A stretch of DNA of 64,000 bases, from assembly GCA_036554945.1 (NCBI GenBank), contig DATBMH010000069.1, forward strand, positions 1-64,000, written 5' to 3'. Under the pieces are notes generated by a model. That model was not told where the DNA came from. It saw nothing but the letters and a program-made list of their open reading frames with translations, and made no database searches. A program made the translations under genes and the position numbers. This DNA comes from JACDAN01 sp036554945. GTDB taxonomy: Bacteria; Actinomycetota; Thermoleophilia; Gaiellales; Gaiellaceae. Of this stretch, positions 1 through 7,534 are shown piece after piece (the stretch's first letter is position 1; each line of letters opens with the position of its first letter).

Positions 1-350
1 AGCTGGCGGACGCCCGCAACATGGCCGAGCAGCTCGCCTACCAGACCGAGCGCACGCTCAAGGACAACCGCGACAAGCTCGACGAGGCCGACGCCTCGAC
101 GATCGAGGGCCGGGTCATGGAACTGAAGGCCGTGCTCGAGAGCTCGGACGTGAACGAGATCCGCGAGAAGACGAACGCGCTCCAGGAGGCTTCGCAGAAG
201 CTCGCCGAGGCCGTGTACGCGCAGGCGACCGCGCAGCAGGCGCAGTCGGCCGGCGGCGGCAACGGCGCCGAGGCAGCCTCGGATGACGAGGTCGTCGAGG
301 AAGCCGACTATGAGGTCATCGACGAAGAGGAAGAGGCGAAGCGCTCGTAA
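1..350 (+). CDS. dnaK: Chaperone DnaK (Hsp70), 3' end only
   Basis: The window opens inside this gene; the first complete codon is at 3 and about 115 residues remain. They match the C-terminal helical lid subdomain of Hsp70 (ARNMAEQLAYQTERTLKDN), followed by an alanine/glutamine-rich linker and the acidic tail typical of bacterial DnaK. The ATPase and substrate-binding domains lie upstream of the window. The TAA stop overlaps the grpE ATG by one base, so dnaK leads a chaperone operon running to clpB. Any HspR operator would lie upstream and cannot be seen. Confidence 0.95.
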   Translation, partial: LADARNMAEQLAYQTERTLKDNRDKLDEADASTIEGRVMELKAVLESSDVNEIREKTNALQEASQKLAEAVYAQATAQQAQSAGGGNGAEAASDDEVVEEADYEVIDEEEEAKRS

Positions 351-856
351 TGCCTGAGGACGTCGAGAACCAGGAGGAAGTCGAGCAGGTCGAGCTCGAG
401 GCGCTGCGCGCCGAGAACGAGGAGCTGATCGACACGCTCCAGCGGGTAAAGGCCGACTTCGACAACTTCCGCAAGCGGGCCGCGCGCGACCAGGAAGCGC
501 TGGTCGCGCGGGCCGGCGAGCGGATCGTGAAGGAGCTCCTGCCGGTGCTCGACGATTTGGAGCGCGCCCTCGAGGCCGCCGAGCAGCACGAGGAGGCCAA
601 GCTGGAGGAGGGCGTGAAGCTCGTCCACCGCCAGCTCGAGCAGCTGCTCGAGCGGGAAGGGCTCGCTCCGGTCGAGACCGAGGGCAAGTTCGACCCGCAC
701 GTCCACGAGGCGCTCCTCACGCAGCCGTCGGCTTCCGAGGAGGGCGCCGTGATCGAGGTGCTCCAGAAGGGCTACCGACTCGGTGACCGCGTACTGCGAC
801 CTGCGAGGGTGGTGGTCGCCGGCCCGAAGGAGGAGCCGCGTGGCGACGAGGGTTAA
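350..856 (+). CDS. grpE: Nucleotide exchange factor GrpE
   Basis: 168 residues. GrpE releases ADP from DnaK. The N-terminal third is a charged heptad region (dimer coiled coil), followed by the family core with DFDNFRKRAARDQ near residue 40 and the C-terminal beta-wing, including a GYRLGDRVLRPARVVV-type ending near residue 145. The ATG overlaps the dnaK stop (TAATG), implying coupled translation. The downstream dnaJ start lies inside the last codons of grpE. Length and motifs are normal for the family. Confidence 0.96.
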   Translation: MPEDVENQEEVEQVELEALRAENEELIDTLQRVKADFDNFRKRAARDQEALVARAGERIVKELLPVLDDLERALEAAEQHEEAKLEEGVKLVHRQLEQLLEREGLAPVETEGKFDPHVHEALLTQPSASEEGAVIEVLQKGYRLGDRVLRPARVVVAGPKEEPRGDEG

Positions 857-1913
857 GTCACCGTACGAGGCCCTCGGCGTCTCGAAGACGGCCTCGCCGG
901 ACGAGATCAAGAAGGCCTATCGCAAGCTCGTCCGCGAGTACCACCCGGACAAGAAGCCCGGCGACAAGGAGGCCGAGGAGCGGTTCAAGGAGATCCAGGG
1001 CGCCTACGACGTGCTGTCGGATCCCGAGAAGCGCAAGCAGTACGACGCGTTTGGCTCCGCTGACGGCCGGCCCGGCGGTTTCCCTGGGGGCGCTCCAGGC
1101 GGCGGGTTCAACTTCGACTTCGGCGACATCTCCGACCTGTTCGGCGGGTTCGGCGACATCTTCGGCCGGAGTCGCCGGGGCGAGCGGGCCTCCCGCGGCG
1201 CCGACCTCCAGGCCCAGGTCAGCCTCTCCTTCGAGGACTCGCTCCGCGGAATCGAGACGCAGATCCCGGTCGAGGCCGAGCTCGCCTGCCGCGAGTGCGG
1301 TGGCTCCGGCGCCCGACCGGGCACCTCGCCGACGATCTGCCCGGAGTGCAAGGGACGCGGTGTGACGGTCGAGAGCCAGGGGATGTTCGGCCTCTCACAT
1401 CCGTGCCCGCGTTGCGGAGGCAATGGCACCGTCATCGAGAGCCCGTGCCCGCGCTGTCACGGCTCGGGGCGCGAGCGGCGGACGAAGCGCTACAAGGTCA
1501 AGATCCCAGCCGGCGTCAAGGACGGCACGCAGATCCGGCTCAAGGGGAAGGGCGAGCCAGGCTTCGGAGGAGGTCCGCCCGGCGACCTGCTCGTCGTCAC
1601 GCGAGTCTCGGAGTCGCCGGTCTACAAGCGCCGGGGGGCAGACCTCGAGGTCGAAGTGCCCGTGACCTATGCGGATGCGGCGCTTGGCGCGAAGGTCGAG
1701 GTCCCCACCCCCGAGGGCCCGGTCTCGCTGAAGATCCCCGCGGGCTCCGAGAGTGGGAAGCTTCTGCGGATCAAAGGCCGTGGCGCCCCGAGGCTGCGCG
1801 GCAGCGGCAAGGGCGACGTTCTGGCACGGCTGAGGATCGCCGTACCGAAGAAACCCGCGAAGAAGGAGCGTGATCTCTTGGAGCAACTGCAGAAAATTCA
1901 GAGGGTCGACTGA
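840..1913 (+). CDS. dnaJ: Chaperone DnaJ (Hsp40)
   Basis: 357 residues from GTG 840, chosen because an AAGGAGG ribosome site sits just before it and the J domain begins directly afterwards; a longer frame from 783 would overlap grpE heavily. The J domain carries HPD near residue 35. A Gly/Phe-rich linker follows, then four CxxCxGxG zinc repeats (CRECGGSG, CPECKGRG, CPRCGGNG, CPRCHGSG) at about 140-205, then the two C-terminal substrate-binding domains. It stimulates DnaK ATPase and delivers unfolded clients. It overlaps both grpE and the next gene. Confidence 0.96.
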   Translation: MATRVKSPYEALGVSKTASPDEIKKAYRKLVREYHPDKKPGDKEAEERFKEIQGAYDVLSDPEKRKQYDAFGSADGRPGGFPGGAPGGGFNFDFGDISDLFGGFGDIFGRSRRGERASRGADLQAQVSLSFEDSLRGIETQIPVEAELACRECGGSGARPGTSPTICPECKGRGVTVESQGMFGLSHPCPRCGGNGTVIESPCPRCHGSGRERRTKRYKVKIPAGVKDGTQIRLKGKGEPGFGGGPPGDLLVVTRVSESPVYKRRGADLEVEVPVTYADAALGAKVEVPTPEGPVSLKIPAGSESGKLLRIKGRGAPRLRGSGKGDVLARLRIAVPKKPAKKERDLLEQLQKIQRVD

Positions 1914-2122
1914 TGCGCAACCTGCTGGCGGGAGCCGCCATTCTCTGGCTCGCGAGTGCGCTCGTGTTCCTCATCACCTGGGACTGGTCGCCTGACCGGT
2001 TCATCGAGTGGGCGTCGGCGCTGATCACCTTGGGCGGAATCGTTCTCGGCTTCCTGGGCGTGATCTTCGTGATCGTGGCAGCCGTCCGGTCCGGTCACCA
2101 AGAGAAGAAGCAGTGGGAGTGA
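1913..2122 (+). CDS. Small two-helix membrane protein in the heat-shock operon
   Basis: 69 residues with two predicted membrane helices (about residues 4-22 and 35-58) and a short charged C-terminus (RSGHQEKKQWE). The ATG overlaps the dnaJ stop (TGATG) and its own stop overlaps the hspR ATG in the same way, so it is translationally embedded between dnaJ and hspR. I do not recognise the family. The back-to-back stop/start overlaps argue that it is expressed with the chaperones; a role at the membrane under protein stress is only a guess. Confidence 0.7.
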   Translation: MRNLLAGAAILWLASALVFLITWDWSPDRFIEWASALITLGGIVLGFLGVIFVIVAAVRSGHQEKKQWE

Positions 2123-2505
2123 TGGACGACCGGCCCCGCTACATGATCTCCGTCGCCGCCGAGCTCGTCGGGATGCATCCCCAGACGCTGCGCATCTACG
2201 AGTCGAAGGGGCTCGTCACGCCGCAGCGCACGGCCGGCAATACGCGCCTCTACTCCGAGGCCGACCTCGAGCGCCTGCGACTGATCAATCACCTGACCCA
2301 GGAGCTCGGTCTCAACCTCGCCGGCGTCGAGCACGTGATCCGGCTCGAGGAGCAGATCCGGCGTATGCAGCGAGTCATGGAGCGCCTCGAGCGCGAGATG
2401 CGGGAGGCGATCGCCCAGGTGCACAAGCAGTACCGGCGCGACCTCGTTCCCTACGACCCTGAGAACACACGACTCGTGCAAACTCGATGGACTTCAACAG
2501 GCTGA
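2122..2505 (+). CDS. hspR: MerR-family heat-shock repressor HspR
   Basis: 127 residues. An N-terminal MerR-type winged helix (YMISVAAELVGMHPQTLRIY, then ESKGLVTPQRT) is followed by a coiled-coil dimerisation helix rich in Glu and Arg. In actinobacteria HspR represses the dnaK operon and clpB together with DnaK, and its place inside that operon fits autoregulation. The start is ATG 2122, overlapping the previous TGA; a GTG at 2119 would add one residue. It overlaps the clpB start by 19 bp. No inverted-repeat HAIR operator is visible within this part of the operon. Confidence 0.92.
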   Translation: MDDRPRYMISVAAELVGMHPQTLRIYESKGLVTPQRTAGNTRLYSEADLERLRLINHLTQELGLNLAGVEHVIRLEEQIRRMQRVMERLEREMREAIAQVHKQYRRDLVPYDPENTRLVQTRWTSTG

Positions 2506-4958
2506 CGATCAAGAGCCAGGAGGCGATTGCAAGCGCGCAGGAGGACGCGCGTCGCCGCGGCAACCCCGAGATCTACCCGGAGCACCTGCTGCTCGCTCTG
2601 CTGAGCCAGGACCTCCCGCGCGAGCTCGTCCCGGACGCGGACGGCTTGCGCGCGCAGGCCGAGGCCGCGCTCGCCGAAAAGCCGTCGCTCCAGGGAGCCG
2701 AGCAGCAGCCGAGGGCATCGACCGCGTTCTCGAAGGCCCTCGACCGCGCCGAGGACGAGATGCGCTCACTCGAGGACGAGTTCGTCTCGACCGAGCACCT
2801 GTTGCTCGCGCTCGACGCCGTCCCGCGCGACGCGCTGCTCGAGCGGCTGAAGGAAGTCCGCGGCGGCCAGCGCGTGACCTCGCAGGATCCCGAGGGCACC
2901 TACCAGGCGCTCGAGAAGTTCGGCCGCGACCTGACCGAGCTCGCCGAGCAGGGCAAGCTCGACCCAGTCATCGGGCGCGACGAGGAGATCCGCCGCGTGA
3001 TCCAGGTGCTCTCGCGCCGCACGAAGAACAACCCGGTGCTGATCGGCGACCCCGGCGTCGGCAAGACGGCCATCGCCGAGGGGCTCGCACAGCGGATCGT
3101 CGCCGGGGACGTCCCCGAGGGGCTGAAGGGGAAGCGCGTCTGGGCGCTCGACATCGGCTCGCTGCTGGCGGGCTCGAAGTACCGCGGCGAGTTCGAGGAG
3201 CGCCTCAAGGCCGTCCTGACCGAGATCCAGCGCTCGGAGGGCCAGATCGTCCTGTTCATCGACGAGCTCCACACGATCGTCGGTGCCGGCGCGGCCGAGG
3301 GCGCCGTCGACGCGGCCAACATGCTCAAGCCGATGCTCGCGCGCGGCGAGCTGCGCGCGATCGGCGCGACCACGCTCGACGAGTACCGCAAGCACATCGA
3401 GAAGGACGCCGCGCTCGAGCGCCGCTTTCAGCCGATCTTCGTGGGCGAGCCGTCCGTTGCGGACACGATCGCGATTCTCCGCGGGCTGAAGGAGCGCTAC
3501 GAGGCGCACCACGGCGTCCGCATCCGGGATGCGGCCCTGGTCGCCGCGGCCGTGCTCTCCGACCGCTACATCTCCGACCGCCAGCTGCCGGACAAGGCGA
3601 TCGACCTCGTCGACGAGTCGGCGTCGCGGCTCCGGATGGAGATCGACTCCTCGCCGATCGAGCTGGACGAGGCGGACCGGCGGGTACGGCAGCTCGAGAT
3701 CGAGCTCGCAGCCATGGGCAAGGAGTCCGACGAGGTTCGCGAGCCGGTCGAGAGCGAGCTGGCCGAGGCGCAGGAGCGCCGGAACGAGCTCGCCGCCCGA
3801 TGGGCGACCGAGAAGGAGGCGCTCGAGCGGGTCAAGGAGGTCATGGCGCGGATCGAGGAGCTCCGGCTGGAGGCCGAGCGCGCCGAGCGCACGGGTGACC
3901 TGCAGCGGGTTGCGGAGATCCGGTACGGCGAGCTGCCGCAGCTCGAGCAGGAGCTGGCCGAGCGGGACGGCGCCGTCGTGGAGAACCCGATGGTCAAGGA
4001 GGAGGTCGACGAGGACGACATCGCCGCCGTCGTCGCGCGGTGGACCGGCATCCCGGTCGACCGGCTCCTCGAGGGCGAGACCGAGAAGCTGATTCACATG
4101 GAGGAGCGGCTCCACGAGCGCGTCATCGGCCAGGACGACGCCGTCTCGGCCGTGGCCAACGCGCTCCGCCGCGCGCGGTCCGGACTGCAGGACCCGGACC
4201 GCCCGATCGGCTCCTTCGTGTTCCTCGGCCCGACCGGCGTCGGGAAGACGGAGCTCGCTCGCGCCCTCGCGGAGTTCATGTTCGACGACGAACGGGCGAT
4301 GATCCGGCTGGACATGTCCGAGTACCAGGAGCGCCACACGGTGGCGCGCCTGATCGGCGCCCCGCCCGGCTACGTCGGCTACGACGAGGGCGGCCAGCTG
4401 ACCGAGGCCGTCCGGCGGCGCCCCTACTCGGTCGTCCTCCTCGACGAGATCGAGAAGGCGCACACCGAGGTCTTCGACGTGCTGCTGCAGATCCTCGACG
4501 ACGGACGGCTGACCGACGGCCAGGGCCGCACGGTCGACTTCCGCAACACCGTGATCATCATGACCTCGAACGTCCGGTCGGCGGAGGCGATGCGCGAGGT
4601 CTTCCGCCCGGAGTTCCTGAACCGGATCGACGAGATCATCGAGTTCCACCCGCTGAGCCGGGAGCAGCTCGGTGAGATCGTCGAGCTCCAGCTCCGGCGG
4701 CTCCGCGGCCGCCTCGCCGATCGCGGGCTGACCCTCGAGCTGACCGACGAGGCGAGGGAGCTGATCACCGAGGCGGGCTGGGACCCGACCTACGGCGCGC
4801 GGCCGCTCAAGCGGGCGCTGCAGCGATTCGTCGAGAACCCGCTGGCGCTGCGGCTCCTCGAAGGCGACTTCGCCGAGGGCGACACGGTTCGCGTCGACGC
4901 GCAGGACGGTGAGGTGGTCTTCACGAAGGCGCCGGCACCGGAGCCCGCGGCCGCCTAG
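2487..4958 (+). CDS. clpB: ATP-dependent disaggregase ClpB
   Basis: 823 residues. Hexameric AAA+ disaggregase acting with DnaK. N-domain repeats occupy residues 1-145; the first Walker A, GDPGVGKT, is near 187, followed by the M-domain coiled coil at about 400-520. The second Walker A, GPTGVGKT, is near 581, and GARPLKRALQRF sits at the C-terminus. Between the AAA2 sensor (IIMTSN) and FRPEFLNRIDEI only about 10 residues remain, against roughly 29 in E. coli, so a surface insertion is shortened, as in other actinobacterial ClpB. It ends convergently on the cupin gene with a 4-bp overlap. Confidence 0.96.
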   Translation: MDFNRLTIKSQEAIASAQEDARRRGNPEIYPEHLLLALLSQDLPRELVPDADGLRAQAEAALAEKPSLQGAEQQPRASTAFSKALDRAEDEMRSLEDEFVSTEHLLLALDAVPRDALLERLKEVRGGQRVTSQDPEGTYQALEKFGRDLTELAEQGKLDPVIGRDEEIRRVIQVLSRRTKNNPVLIGDPGVGKTAIAEGLAQRIVAGDVPEGLKGKRVWALDIGSLLAGSKYRGEFEERLKAVLTEIQRSEGQIVLFIDELHTIVGAGAAEGAVDAANMLKPMLARGELRAIGATTLDEYRKHIEKDAALERRFQPIFVGEPSVADTIAILRGLKERYEAHHGVRIRDAALVAAAVLSDRYISDRQLPDKAIDLVDESASRLRMEIDSSPIELDEADRRVRQLEIELAAMGKESDEVREPVESELAEAQERRNELAARWATEKEALERVKEVMARIEELRLEAERAERTGDLQRVAEIRYGELPQLEQELAERDGAVVENPMVKEEVDEDDIAAVVARWTGIPVDRLLEGETEKLIHMEERLHERVIGQDDAVSAVANALRRARSGLQDPDRPIGSFVFLGPTGVGKTELARALAEFMFDDERAMIRLDMSEYQERHTVARLIGAPPGYVGYDEGGQLTEAVRRRPYSVVLLDEIEKAHTEVFDVLLQILDDGRLTDGQGRTVDFRNTVIIMTSNVRSAEAMREVFRPEFLNRIDEIIEFHPLSREQLGEIVELQLRRLRGRLADRGLTLELTDEARELITEAGWDPTYGARPLKRALQRFVENPLALRLLEGDFAEGDTVRVDAQDGEVVFTKAPAPEPAAA

Positions 4959-5344
4959 ACGGCGGAGTCCAGGTACTCGGCCGGCTCGCGCTGCGGCGGG
5001 GCGCCGTAGATGAAGAGCAGCAGCTCCTCGTCGCCCTCGTTGACGATCTGCAGCGCCGTTCCCGGCTTCACGTGGACGAGGCCGCCCTGGCCCACCTCGT
5101 GGCGCTCGGGAGGATCGCCCAGGTACATCGTCAGCGTCCCGCGGACGACGACGAAGGTCTCCTCCTGCACGGGGTCCTTGTGCCGCCGCCCTTTCGAGCC
5201 CGGCTCGTAGCGCCAGAGGTTCGCGCGTGAGTGCTCGAGGCCGGCGGCGTCGCTGACTCCGCCCACTTGCCGCTCGGGCTCACCCGGCTCCGCAGGACGC
5301 GTCACCCAGTCGAGGTCCTCGGGCGAGACGACGCGGAACGCCAT
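4955..5344 (-). CDS. Single-domain cupin protein
   Basis: 129 residues from ATG 5344, the first start directly before the conserved part; a longer frame upstream is low-complexity and would cover the hcp-like promoter. The fold is a small beta-barrel with HKDPVQEETFVVVRGTLTMY (metal-binding His and Glu) and a second motif ending in GTALQIVNEGDEELLLFIYG. Cupins of this size bind a metal or small ligand; the substrate cannot be read from sequence. It is divergent from the hcp-like cluster and convergent with clpB. Confidence 0.85.
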   Translation of the reverse strand: MAFRVVSPEDLDWVTRPAEPGEPERQVGGVSDAAGLEHSRANLWRYEPGSKGRRHKDPVQEETFVVVRGTLTMYLGDPPERHEVGQGGLVHVKPGTALQIVNEGDEELLLFIYGAPPQREPAEYLDSAV

Positions 5345-5361
5345 GCGCCGAGTGTACGCAG

Positions 5362-5388
5362 GGAAGATCTTGGCGCGTTGCGCCGTCT
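5362..5388 (+). promoter_or_regulatory. ECF-like promoter, copy 1
   Basis: GGAAGA (5362-5367), 16 bp, CGTCT (5384-5388). The same boxes with exactly the same spacing occur before the other two hcp-like genes and before the exported-protein operon at 62076. GGAA-type -35 and CGTC-type -10 boxes are characteristic of extracytoplasmic-function sigma factors. The next conserved block, GA-N3-TGGCT, starts five bases past the -10. Confidence 0.75.
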
Positions 5389-5426
5389 GTTCGATACTGG
5401 CTCGCAACCTAGTGGAGGTATTCGGA

Positions 5427-6044
5427 ATGCGGAAGAAGGCTCTCTGGGGCCTCGTCGTGGCGGCACTCGTGCTGGCACCTGCAGTCGTCGGGCTCCTCGT
5501 TCTCGGCGGTGACGACGACGGCTCGAGCTCGGCGCGCCGAGCCGGCGCGTTGGTCGCCGCAGGTGGCGCGACGGCGTACCAGCTCCAGCTCACGCCTCAG
5601 TCGGGCATGGCGTCCCCGGTCGCCGCCAAGGACGCGATCGAGATCGATTCGTTCTCGTTCGGCGTCGAGAACCCGACCACGATCGGCAGCGCGACCGGAG
5701 GCGCAGGCGCGGGCAAGGCCAAGTTCAACGCTCTGCGCATCAGCAAGAAGGTCGACAGGGCGTCGCCGTTGCTCTTCAAGAATCTCGCGGCAGGTGCCCA
5801 CTACAAGACGGCGGTCCTGTCCCTCCGCAAGGCCGGGGGGAAGGAGCCGTACGTGACGTACCACATGGAGACCGTGTTCACCACGAACGTGGACCATGGA
5901 GGCGGCAGCCCCGAGGCTCCTACCGAGGAGATCACGTTCGTCTTCGGGAAGCTCGTCATCAAGAGCGCCGAGGACGCGGCTCCGCCGGTTCAGGCCGGGT
6001 GGAACCAGGTCACGAACAAGAGCGACGACGTCATTACCCCGTAG
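5427..6044 (+). CDS. Exported Hcp-like protein A
   Basis: 205 residues from ATG 5427, with GGAGG ten bases upstream. The N-terminus, MRKKALWGLVVAALVLAP, is a signal peptide or signal anchor, followed by a short LGGDDDGSSS linker. From residue 70 the Hcp tube-protein pattern is clear: IEIDSFSFGVENP, GGAGAGKAKF, ISKKVDRASPLLFK, LSLRKAGGKEPY, then a C-terminal strand region. Hcp forms hexameric rings in type VI secretion tubes and is normally cytoplasmic; here it carries an export signal and no secretion apparatus is nearby. It is the first of three tandem paralogues, each with its own promoter and terminator. Confidence 0.82.
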   Translation: MRKKALWGLVVAALVLAPAVVGLLVLGGDDDGSSSARRAGALVAAGGATAYQLQLTPQSGMASPVAAKDAIEIDSFSFGVENPTTIGSATGGAGAGKAKFNALRISKKVDRASPLLFKNLAAGAHYKTAVLSLRKAGGKEPYVTYHMETVFTTNVDHGGGSPEAPTEEITFVFGKLVIKSAEDAAPPVQAGWNQVTNKSDDVITP

Positions 6045-6056
6045 CTCTCACATCTC

Positions 6057-6094
6057 GCGCCCCAGGCCGCAAGGCCTGGGGCGCTTTCGCGTTT
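6057..6094 (+). terminator. Intrinsic terminator after hcp-like A
   Basis: A perfect 12-bp stem (GCGCCCCAGGCC at 6057-6068 with GGCCTGGGGCGC at 6073-6084), GCAA loop, then TTTCGCGTTT. It separates the first two paralogues transcriptionally and lies immediately before promoter copy 2. Confidence 0.88.
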
Positions 6095-6098
6095 CAGA

Positions 6099-6125
6099 GG
6101 AAGAAGTCGAGGCCTCCTTCCGTCT
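6099..6125 (+). promoter_or_regulatory. ECF-like promoter, copy 2
   Basis: GGAAGA (6099-6104), 16 bp, CGTCT (6121-6125). It starts only five bases beyond the terminator of the preceding gene. The block GACGATGGCT at 6130-6139 is shared with copy 3 at the same offset. Confidence 0.78.
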
Positions 6126-6171
6126 TGAAGACGATGGCTTTGAACGGATCGTCACAAGGAGGTCGTTTCTG

Positions 6172-6741
6172 ATGCGGAAGAAGCTCATCTGGGGCGCGGC
6201 GGTGGCAGCCCTCGTCGTGACCCCGGCGCTGATCGGTGTCTTTGCGCTGGGCGGCGATGACAGCCGCCGCTCGGGCGCGCTCATCCAGCCTGGAACCGGC
6301 GGCCAGGAGCTCGTGCTCGGCGGGTTGAACACCGGCGGCCAGGCGATCAAGGTCGAGTCGTACTCGTGGGGCGGGTCTGCCGCGATCGACACCGCCACTG
6401 GGGCGGCATCGGGCCGGGCCAAGGCCACCGAGCTGTCGATCTCGAAGAAGATCGACTCGGCCACGCCGTTGCTCATGAAGGGCCTGTCCCAGGGGACGAA
6501 GTATCCGTCCGCGACGCTGACGCTCTACAAGGGCGAGAAGGCCGAGAAGTACATGGAGTACAAGCTGACCAACGTGATCATCTCGTCGGTCCAGCACGGC
6601 GGCTCGGCCGACGAGGTCCCGAACGAGCAGGTCTCGTTCGCGTACTCGAGGCTCGAGTCGACCGTCGAGGACCGGGACGGCGACGGAAAGATGACCACGA
6701 ACACGATGGTCTGGGATCTCCAGGCGACGAAGGCCCAGTAG
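6172..6741 (+). CDS. Exported Hcp-like protein B
   Basis: 189 residues from ATG 6172, with AAGGAGG upstream. The signal-anchor MRKKLIWGAAVAALVVTP nearly matches its neighbours. The Hcp pattern is present but more diverged: IKVESYSWGGSAAIDTATG, LSISKKIDSATPLLMKGL, LTLYKGEKAEKY in place of the usual RKAGG segment, then VIISSVQHGGSADEVP and QVSFAYSRLE. Because the family core is less conserved than in A or C, it may have specialised as a different ring or a cap. It has its own promoter and hairpin and sits in the middle of the cluster. Confidence 0.8.
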   Translation: MRKKLIWGAAVAALVVTPALIGVFALGGDDSRRSGALIQPGTGGQELVLGGLNTGGQAIKVESYSWGGSAAIDTATGAASGRAKATELSISKKIDSATPLLMKGLSQGTKYPSATLTLYKGEKAEKYMEYKLTNVIISSVQHGGSADEVPNEQVSFAYSRLESTVEDRDGDGKMTTNTMVWDLQATKAQ

Positions 6742-6756
6742 ATACGTAGGGCTCCG

Positions 6757-6780
6757 GGCTCCGGGCTTCGGCCCGGGGCC
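6757..6780 (+). terminator. Hairpin after hcp-like B
   Basis: A 10-bp stem with one T-G pair (6757-6766 with 6771-6780) and a stable TTCG tetraloop. There is no T-tract, so as a terminator it is weaker than the hairpins after A and C. It lies between the stop and promoter copy 3. Confidence 0.6.
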
Positions 6781-6793
6781 TACTCGTTCGGGG

Positions 6794-6820
6794 GGAAGAT
6801 CTGGACAGCGTTCCCCGTCT
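6794..6820 (+). promoter_or_regulatory. ECF-like promoter, copy 3
   Basis: GGAAGA (6794-6799), 16 bp, CGTCT (6816-6820). The spacer begins TCTGGACAGCG, related to the TCTTGGCGCG of copy 1. GACGATGGCT follows at 6825-6834. Confidence 0.78.
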
Positions 6821-6866
6821 GGAGGACGATGGCTACGACCCTGATTTCTCGAGGAGGTTGACCAGG

Positions 6867-7475
6867 ATGCGGAAGAAGATGATCTGGGCGGCTGCGGCGC
6901 TGGTGCTGATCGCTGCGCCTGCGGCAATCGGCCTGATTGCACTCGGAGGCGACGACGCCTCGAGCGACGCACGCCGGGCAGGAGCCCTGCTCGACCCGAA
7001 GAGCGCCGACAGCGCAGAAGCGTCGCTCGCCCTCGACGGTCTGACGATCCCGGGGCCCGCCCAGGCGATCGACGTCGAGTCCTACAGCTTCGGCGTCGCG
7101 AACACGGGCTCGGCCGCCACAGCCGGCGGCGCGGGCGCGGGCAAGGCGAACTTCACCGAGCTGACCTTCACGAAGACGGTGGACGTGAGCTCGCCGGTCC
7201 TGATGAAGGCATGCGCGACCGGCCAGCACATGAAGACGGTGACGCTCAGCCTTCGCAAGGCCGGAGGCACGGGGGTCAAGCAGCCGTACATGACCATCAA
7301 GATGTCCGACGCGATCATCAGCAGCTACCAGGTGAGCGGTTCCAAGGGAAGCGGCGTGCCGGCGGAGTCGGTCGCCATCAACTTCGCGAAGATCGAGTAC
7401 AGCTACAGCGACGGCGGCGCGGGCAGCCCGTCGTCGCAGATGGTCTACGACCTGAAGCTCGCCAAGGCGTCGTAG
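6867..7475 (+). CDS. Exported Hcp-like protein C
   Basis: 202 residues from ATG 6867, nine bases after GAGGAGG; a TTG at 6858 would overlap the ribosome site. The N-terminal hydrophobic segment is MRKKMIWAAAALVLIAAP. This copy is the closest to classical Hcp: IDVESYSFGVANTGS, GGAGAGKANFTELTFTK, VDVSSPVLMKACATGQHM, LSLRKAGG, then VAINFAKIEYSY and a C-terminal MVYDLKLAK strand. The cell location should be outside the membrane or membrane-anchored. There is no TssB, TssC, VipA, ClpV or baseplate gene in the window, so use in a conventional type VI system is unsupported. Confidence 0.87.
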   Translation: MRKKMIWAAAALVLIAAPAAIGLIALGGDDASSDARRAGALLDPKSADSAEASLALDGLTIPGPAQAIDVESYSFGVANTGSAATAGGAGAGKANFTELTFTKTVDVSSPVLMKACATGQHMKTVTLSLRKAGGTGVKQPYMTIKMSDAIISSYQVSGSKGSGVPAESVAINFAKIEYSYSDGGAGSPSSQMVYDLKLAKAS

Positions 7476-7496
7476 ACGACGGGTCGTAACGCTCGA

Positions 7497-7530
7497 AGCG
7501 GCCTCGGGGCAACCCGGGGCCGCTCGTTTT
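7497..7530 (+). terminator. Intrinsic terminator after hcp-like C
   Basis: A 12-bp stem with one T-G pair (AGCGGCCTCGGG at 7497-7508 with CCCGGGGCCGCT at 7513-7524), GCAA loop, then CGTTTT. It closes the hcp-like cluster; the next gene converges from the other strand four bases further on. Confidence 0.85.
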
Positions 7531-7534
7531 CCGG

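Noticed and set aside
2766..4649. Long minus-strand open frame opposite clpB (627 codons)
   Set aside because: It is the antisense shadow of clpB, rich in Leu, Arg, Asp and Glu from complementary GC-rich codons, with no recognisable domain or start signal.
5427..7475. Genuine type VI secretion cluster
   Set aside because: Only Hcp-like proteins are present and they carry export signals. No sheath, ClpV, TssJKLM or baseplate genes are visible.
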